Shown here one piece after another: positions 58,510-64,000 of a DNA stretch of 64,000 nt; positions within the stretch are counted from its first letter, which is position 1; each line of letters begins with the position of its first letter. The notes under the pieces are model-generated. The model saw nothing but the letters and a program-made list of their open reading frames with translations, did no database searches and was not told where the DNA came from. The position numbers and the translations under genes are program-made. The stretch comes from Argopecten irradians (taxonomy: Eukaryota > Mollusca > Bivalvia > Pectinida > Pectinidae): NCBI RefSeq assembly GCF_041381155.1, contig NC_091134.1, positions 28,773,540-28,837,539 on the forward strand, in the 5' to 3' direction.

Positions 58510-60482
58510 TGTAACGAATGTTCATTTGAGATCAGCTGACTCACGATCAGCTGTTGTGTGTTTATGTTGCTGAACTGTACCCCTGGTGTGTTTACATGGA
58601 ATAAACGTGTAATAACGGTTGAATTGTATATCATTAGCAGTACATGGCAAATGGCAATGTTTTTATCTAACTGACCATGCTATCAGATGGTAAATGTATG
58701 TGATAATAGATTATATGTGAAATAGTTTGTTGGCAAGTAGTGTGTCACTGGCTACGATAACCGCCATATTGGATCGTGACTAAGCAGGCGGTCAGAATTT
58801 GAATTAGGTATTTTGTCTATGTAAGCTCCATGATCAATCTTATGATTTAATTCAGTGATCGTTAAGACAATAACAATACTATTCATCAAAATTTATTTGT
58901 TTAATACGTACTTGTGGCGTACAACGGTCGATTTCAAGACATATTCGGTCCAAGCAGTTGTACTGCTTTCACGGTGAAACTGTTTACGCTGACGTTCCGG
59001 CTGGTTTTTGTGTACATTTTTAAATACGGCTCGGAAACGGAATCAGATATTTGTAACTATATTTTGCGTATCCACAGAACATTTTTCAGTCGATAAACAG
59101 TTGATTTACGCTATGTATAACCTTTTCTTTGTGCTTTCATTTTTGGCACTATATTGTGACGTCGGCAATGTACAACTGTTATTGTTGTAAACAGTCTGGA
59201 GGGCCTCCACTTTGCCTCCACATTGCCTCCACTTTTTCCATATAAGGAAATGTGGACGCCCGAGGGGTATATAAGGCGGAGCGATTACTGTGATTTTTAA
59301 CGTCTCCTCCCGGCATCGGATACGTATTCTTGCGCCATTTTGGTTCTCATCATGACACATTAGTAGATAGGCCTACAGGAGTTATCTCCCTTATATAGAT
59401 TATAGGAAAGTTGGCATAACTTATAATACAAATCGTCTATTGTTCAATAGGGATTATTACAAGATATTTAGAGATGATTTTTGTAATAAAGGAATTGATA
59501 TCTTGATCAATTTCCATAAATAATTTGTACTGAGGTACAAGAGTCTAGTGTACTCTTGTATCTCTATTACAAGATATAGTTAATCTTGTAATAGTGAAAT
59601 TGATTATTACTTGATCAATTTCTATAAATTATTCTTAAATTCTATAATATTTGTATAGGATAATACAAGAGTCTAGTGTACTCTTGTATTTCTATTACAA
59701 GATATAGTTGATATTGTAATAGTGAGATTGATTATTACTTGATCAATTTCTATAAATTATTCTTAAATTCTATAATATTTGTATAGGATAATACAAGAGT
59801 CTAGTGTACTCTTGTATTTCTATTACAAGATATAGTTAATCTTGTAATAGTGAAATTGATTATTACTTGATCAATTTCTATAAATACTTTTGTTCATTAC
59901 AAACACAGTGGTTTAAAAGCCTTGAGTATTTCTATTACAAGATATTTGGAATTGTGAATCTTGTAGTAGGGAAATTGATGCATTGCTCAATTTCCATAAA
60001 TAATTGTAGATAATTACATGTGTTAATACAAGAGACTAGGGTTCTCTTGTATATCTATTACAAGATATTTGGGTTGAATTCTTGTAATAGAGAAATTGAT
60101 GCATATTGATCAATTTCTATAAACTACTAACTAAATCTACTGAGTAACTATTATCTTTATTCTGTTGTCGCGATTGTTGCTATTGCATCTTAGTTATCAC
60201 TTTGTTGTTTCTTTATAAAAAGACAAGTCATATATTATAACAGGGAGTTTAACTATCAACTTAGATAATTGTACATTTGTACTCGCTACCATTTATAACT
60301 TCTATATTCTGGCATAATCTCTAATTGTACAGTAATTAGAGTAATTATATGTATGAACTTGTATTGAGGCGTTGAGTTATTCTTTCCAATAATTGGCTAA
60401 TCAGATGATCTGTGATCACAACCCAGTATTTTAGACTTGAGTGAAAAACCCTCAAGTAGAGACGAGGAAGCAGTTCGTTTCA
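58510..60482 (+). mobile_element. 5' LTR of a Ty3/Gypsy-type retrotransposon (about 1973 bp)
   Basis: It begins TGTAACGAATG at 58510 and is inferred to end CA at 60482, one base before the primer-binding site. The first 881 bp match the 3' LTR (63120-64000) with about 11 substitutions and no net indel. TATATAAGG at 59268-59276 is the likely promoter box; a duplicated TTGCCTCCAC lies upstream. About 59440-60130 holds a tandem repeat. The right boundary cannot be checked because the 3' LTR runs out of the window. Short ORFs found in both LTRs are incidental. Confidence 0.85.
59440..60130 (+). repeat. About 127-bp tandem repeat inside the LTR
   Basis: TATTACAAGATATAG starts units at about 59567, 59693 and 59821, with diverged units before and after (59457, 59933, 60057). 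Each has TCTTGTAATAGTGAAATTGA, TTGATCAATTTCTATAAAT and AATACAAGAGTCTAGTGTAC. It lies downstream of the TATA box and so would be transcribed as leader (R/U5) sequence. Confidence 0.8.
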
Positions 60483-60483
60483 T

Positions 60484-60500
60484 TGGTGGCAGCGGTGGGA
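60484..60500 (+). other. Primer-binding site, tRNA-Leu type
   Basis: TGGTGGCAGCGGTGGGA is complementary to a tRNA 3' end TCCCACCGCTGCCACCA, which agrees with animal tRNA-Leu. It lies directly after the inferred LTR end, where minus-strand synthesis is primed. Confidence 0.8.
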
Positions 60501-60544
60501 TACCAAATATTAGCCAGTTAAAGAAGTTTACTTGACCAATCACA

Positions 60545-61939
60545 ATGGCCAGTATTGACATTCATTCGAACGAAGATGAGCTCAGGGGACAAGACCTTGA
60601 GGGAGATGAACCAATGGCCACATCCGATGCCGGGAAGACACAGTTCCCACGGACGCAATACAGATGCAGTTCACCTACTGCTGGTGACGTACAATTGAGG
60701 TTACCTTCTGTGGATTCTATGTTGGACAACATGCAGAGATCAACAGGATCACACATGCAGGAAAATGCATTGGCGAGGGAAATTGGAAATCTTCGTGGAC
60801 GCATACATGCATTAGAAGAAATGCTAGATGCTACGACAGCTTCTGTGAGGGTTCGGTCATCAAGCACCGGTGAAGGTGAAGAATCTGGTGATCGACGCTC
60901 TGAAATCCGTGAGGGAATGCAGAGGGCTAATCGACTTTCTTCATATCGAGAAGCCGATCCTTCTGTCCGGTTATTCACCTCGGATCAAGATATAGGACTA
61001 ATTCCTAGTGAGATCCATTGTGTTGGCAGGTGTCCACACGGGCGGATTGCTGATGGTTGCGGGGCTGGGTGTCGCGCGCATGACAGTACTGTTATTCGGG
61101 ATTCACCGGTTGATCCGGATCCCATTTTGCCCAGCAGAAATGTTGTACGTAACCAATCTTACAGTGAGCTTGACGTAATGACCAGTAAGAAGTATAGGAA
61201 ACCGGCCTCTTATGATGGTAAAGACAATTGGGAAGACTATTTGGTTCAATTTGAACTTCTCTCTGAAATGAATAGTTGGGACGACAAAAGCAAAGCCTTG
61301 GAATTGGCAATTGCTTTAAGAGGTGCTGCTCAAGGTGTCTTAAGTGACTTGGAAGTTACAAAACGCAAGGATTACAGCAGTTTAGTCGCAGCCTTGACAG
61401 CAAGATTTCAGCCTGAAAATATGTCAGCCATGTACAAGACACAATTAAAAGGAAAATTAAGGAAGAAAGATCAACCGCTTCCTGAGCTGGCACATGAGAT
61501 TAGAAGACTAGTCAGACTAGGATACCCATCTGCAAACCAAGAGACTAGACAACAGATAAGCATTGACTGCTTTATAGATGCCCTGAATGACACCGAGATG
61601 GAATGGTCTGTACATTCAAGCAATGTGCAGACCATCGAAGATGCTGTGCGGATTGCACTATCCCTTGAAACATTCAGGGTTGGGAGACGAAAACGAGCAA
61701 CATGCAGCATCCGTCACATTCAGGAAGAAGACGAATATTCCATCGATAGAATCGTAGAGAAAATAGCAGAGAGAATAGATGAATTGCAGATCCATGGGAC
61801 CCCAGCTACTCTAAGGTCACTTCAGGAAGGAACGATGTCGACAAGATTATGTTTCTTTTGTGGCATACCAGGACACAAGAGGAACAAATGCCGGAAACGT
61901 CTGCAACATAAAAGTAATGTTGGTAAAGCAGATGAGTGA
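60545..61939 (+). CDS. gag: Gag polyprotein, Ty3/Gypsy type, intact
   Basis: 464 codons from ATG 60545, 45 bp after the primer-binding site, to TGA 61937-61939. Residues about 80-100 (LAREIGNLRGRIHALEEMLD) are a likely coiled coil. Residues about 215-385 form a retrotransposon Gag capsid domain (KYRKPASYDGKDNWEDYLVQ, ALRGAAQGVLSDL, PLPELAHEIRRLVRLGYPSA, CFIDALNDTEMEW). Residues 436-449 are a CCHC zinc knuckle, CFFCGIPGHKRNKC, followed by a basic tail. Known role: capsid assembly and RNA packaging. The frame closes cleanly after the knuckle with no continuation into protease or polymerase. Codon use is more even than in the AT-rich surroundings. The minus-strand ORFs here are shadows. Confidence 0.93.
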   Translation: MASIDIHSNEDELRGQDLEGDEPMATSDAGKTQFPRTQYRCSSPTAGDVQLRLPSVDSMLDNMQRSTGSHMQENALAREIGNLRGRIHALEEMLDATTASVRVRSSSTGEGEESGDRRSEIREGMQRANRLSSYREADPSVRLFTSDQDIGLIPSEIHCVGRCPHGRIADGCGAGCRAHDSTVIRDSPVDPDPILPSRNVVRNQSYSELDVMTSKKYRKPASYDGKDNWEDYLVQFELLSEMNSWDDKSKALELAIALRGAAQGVLSDLEVTKRKDYSSLVAALTARFQPENMSAMYKTQLKGKLRKKDQPLPELAHEIRRLVRLGYPSANQETRQQISIDCFIDALNDTEMEWSVHSSNVQTIEDAVRIALSLETFRVGRRKRATCSIRHIQEEDEYSIDRIVEKIAERIDELQIHGTPATLRSLQEGTMSTRLCFFCGIPGHKRNKCRKRLQHKSNVGKADE

Positions 61940-63104
61940 ATTAAAGGTTGTCATAAAGAGCTTGAGAAGAATAACGCGAACAACATGAATCCAGTCATAT
62001 TGAGTTTAATACAGCTCGGAATTGATATTTTAGTAAACAAACATAATATCTCAGGACATAAGATGATTCTTGTCTTACGACAGACAAATGAGAGATTTCT
62101 GGGAAATTTTGTTATATGTCCTGAGTATATGGTTGATAGAAATTCATAGTGTAGCCCAGTTAAAAAGATCAAACAACTATTGCTGTCTGAGAGAGAGAAA
62201 AATAGTGTATGTCTATTAGTGAGTCCGTGTCCGACCGGGACACGTTAGAGGAACCGATGTTAACCCAGATTGGTGGGTGTCTTTCTTATTTGGTCATGTG
62301 ACGACGAAGATAATTTTATTTAGTTGGTATGAGGAATGACCTATGTGGGTTGATTCCAGCTTCATTACTGTCTGGGGCAGTTGCCTTGTGCACGAGGTAG
62401 AGACTGGTTGAAACTCTTGGCTACACATATCCTTAGTTTTACATATCCTGGATCCTTGTTCTGGCGAAGCTATCCCGGCCAGATAGATGAACCGTGACTA
62501 TCAGCCCGAGTCCATGGCGAGCCACCTTGGATGGATCGGAAGAGGATCTCGACAACCATGCGTAGGATGTGGACGAACTCGAGGAGCTTGAAGAAGAAGA
62601 CATTTTTAGTTAAAATCTTACAGTTTGGATAGGGATAACGTTCTATATAATGTAAAGTTTAATGGAAAAGTAGAGTGATATAATGCAACTGTTAAGATTA
62701 AATTCATTGGAGGTATTGGTAAGTTCAAACCGTGGTAAAATAAAGATTGTTTGACAATGCTTGTACTATGTTTATGATATTGTGGTTTTAAAAGTCGGCA
62801 AGAACTGGACATGTGGCAATTTACCTTTATTGTTGGGGTGAAGTTGAAGTTCTTTGTCTTATTAAGTAGAAGGATGTATTAATCCTCGGATAGAGCTATA
62901 CGAGTTCACGTTAGCTGTATGTGTATGTTTGGGTCAGAAATGACAGTAGGAAACATTATTGTAATCTACGTTTATGTATAAGATTAATTATTGAGTCCTG
63001 AAGGTTTAATGGTTGCTCAGTATCAGGAAGTGTTTTTGAATTTGATAAATTCACATTCGTTATTTATAGCGTTAATACTTAGTTGACGAGGACGTCAACG
63101 TTTT
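61940..63104 (+). other. Region in place of pol; no polymerase motifs
   Basis: Only 1.17 kb separates gag from the polypurine tract; a Gypsy pol needs about 3 kb. I find no protease, reverse transcriptase, RNase H or integrase signature on either strand. One short plus-strand frame near 61986-62148 (MNPVILSLIQLGIDILVNKH) and an acidic/basic stretch near 62510-62620 (GAGCTTGAAGAAGAAGA region) might be remnants of internal sequence, but this is not provable by eye. Confidence 0.6.
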
Positions 63105-63119
63105 GAAAGTTGGGGGTAA
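63105..63119 (+). other. Polypurine tract
   Basis: GAAAGTTGGGGGTAA sits directly before the 3' LTR and would prime plus-strand synthesis. It is interrupted by a TT. Confidence 0.6.
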
Positions 63120-64000
63120 TGTAACGAATGTTCATTTGAGATCAGCTGACTCACGATCAGCTGTTGTGTGTTTATGTTACTGAACTGTACCCCTGGTGTG
63201 TTTACATGGAATAAACGTGTAATAACGGTTGAATTGTATATTATTAGCAGTACATGGCAAATGGCAATGTTTTTATCTAACTGACCATGCTATCAGATGG
63301 TAAATGTATGTGATAATAGATTATATGTGAAATAGTTTGTTGGCAAGTAGTGTGTCACTGGCTACGATAACCGCCATATTGGATAGTGACTAAGCAGGCG
63401 GTCAGAATTTGAATTAGGTATTTTGTCTATGTAAGCTCCATGATCAATCTTATGATTTAATTCAGTGATCGTTAAGACAATAACAATACTATTCATCAAA
63501 ATGTATCTGTTTAATACGTACTTGTGGCGTACAACGGTCGATTTCAAGACATATTCGGTCCAAGCAGTTGTACTGCTTTCACGGTGAAACTGTTGACGCT
63601 GACGTTCCGGCTGGTTTTTGTGTACATTTTTAAATACGGCTCGGAAACGGAATCAGATATTTGTAACTATATTTTGTGTTTTCACAGAACATTTTTCAGT
63701 CGATAAACAGTTGATTTACGCTATGTATAACCTTTTCTTTGTGCTTTCATTTTTGGCACTATATTGTGACGTCGGCAATGTACAACTGTTATTGTTGTAA
63801 ACAGTCTGGAGGGCCTCCACTTTGCCTACACATTGCCTCCACTTTTTCCATATAAGGAAATGTGGACGCCCGAGGGGTATATAAGGCGGAGCGATTACTG
63901 TGATTTTTAACGTCTCCTCCCGGCATCGGATACGTATTCTTGCGCCATTTTGGTTCTCATCATGACACATTAGTAGATAGGCTTACAGGAGTTATCTCCC
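63120..64000 (+). mobile_element. 3' LTR, first 881 bp (cut by the window end)
   Basis: Starts TGTAACGAATG and is collinear with 58510-59390 at a constant offset of 4610. About 11 substitutions were counted by eye (for example CGTATCC against TGTTTTC near 63678), roughly 1.2 percent. The TATA box and GCCTCCAC block are retained. The target duplication cannot be checked; the 5 bases left of the 5' LTR are CATAT. Confidence 0.9.

Noticed and set aside
59106..59360. 84-codon minus-strand ORF present in both LTRs
   Set aside because: It recurs at 63716-63970 only because the LTRs are identical there. It shows no protein family resemblance and overlaps the LTR promoter.
60562..60978. 138-codon ORF on the minus strand
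   Set aside because: A shadow of the gag reading frame, Ser/Arg-rich as expected of an antisense frame.

Overview
The window is animal nuclear DNA, AT-rich and intron-containing, and it is dominated by repeats. Two conserved mitochondrial housekeeping genes, pearl/HINE-like tandem-core elements, a tRNA-derived SINE with a Meta-domain-like centre and abundant MITEs together suggest a mollusc, most likely a bivalve. The species assignment is inference; no species-specific marker is visible.

Layout. 1-4.4 kb: interspersed elements built on ~145-160 bp tandem cores. 4.6-12.1 kb (minus strand): a complete eight-exon prohibitin-2 gene whose sixth intron has AT-AC ends and U12-type splice signals. 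10.7-15.0 kb: nested MITEs and an unrecognised short ORF. 14.99-20.3 kb (plus strand): a complete five-exon mitochondrial ribosomal protein uL29m (MRPL47) gene with two minisatellites in its introns. 20.4-30.6 kb: MITEs, a decayed LINE whose 5' and 3' coding parts lie on either side of a pearl/HINE-like array, and short repeats. 31.2-36.5 kb: a 5.3-kb satellite with a 37-bp unit, interrupted once by a LINE-tail-like insert. 36.5-58.5 kb: no gene I can support, only decayed LINE sequence, MITEs, foldback elements, minisatellites and a few promoter/first-exon-like spots. 58.5 kb to the end: a young Ty3/Gypsy-type LTR retrotransposon with an intact gag ORF, no recognisable pol, and a very long LTR that contains a ~127-bp tandem repeat.

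How the parts relate. PHB2 (inner-membrane scaffold) and MRPL47 (large mitoribosomal subunit) both serve mitochondria and are transcribed divergently, with about 2.9 kb between their start codons. Everything else is mobile or satellite DNA. Most was probably dispersed in trans by autonomous partners absent here: Helitron/Helentron-type for the tandem-core elements, DNA transposases for the MITEs, LINEs for the SINEs, and a complete Gypsy element for the gag-only retrotransposon. All exon calls were made by reading splice signals and translated similarity from memory; nothing was aligned by computer.
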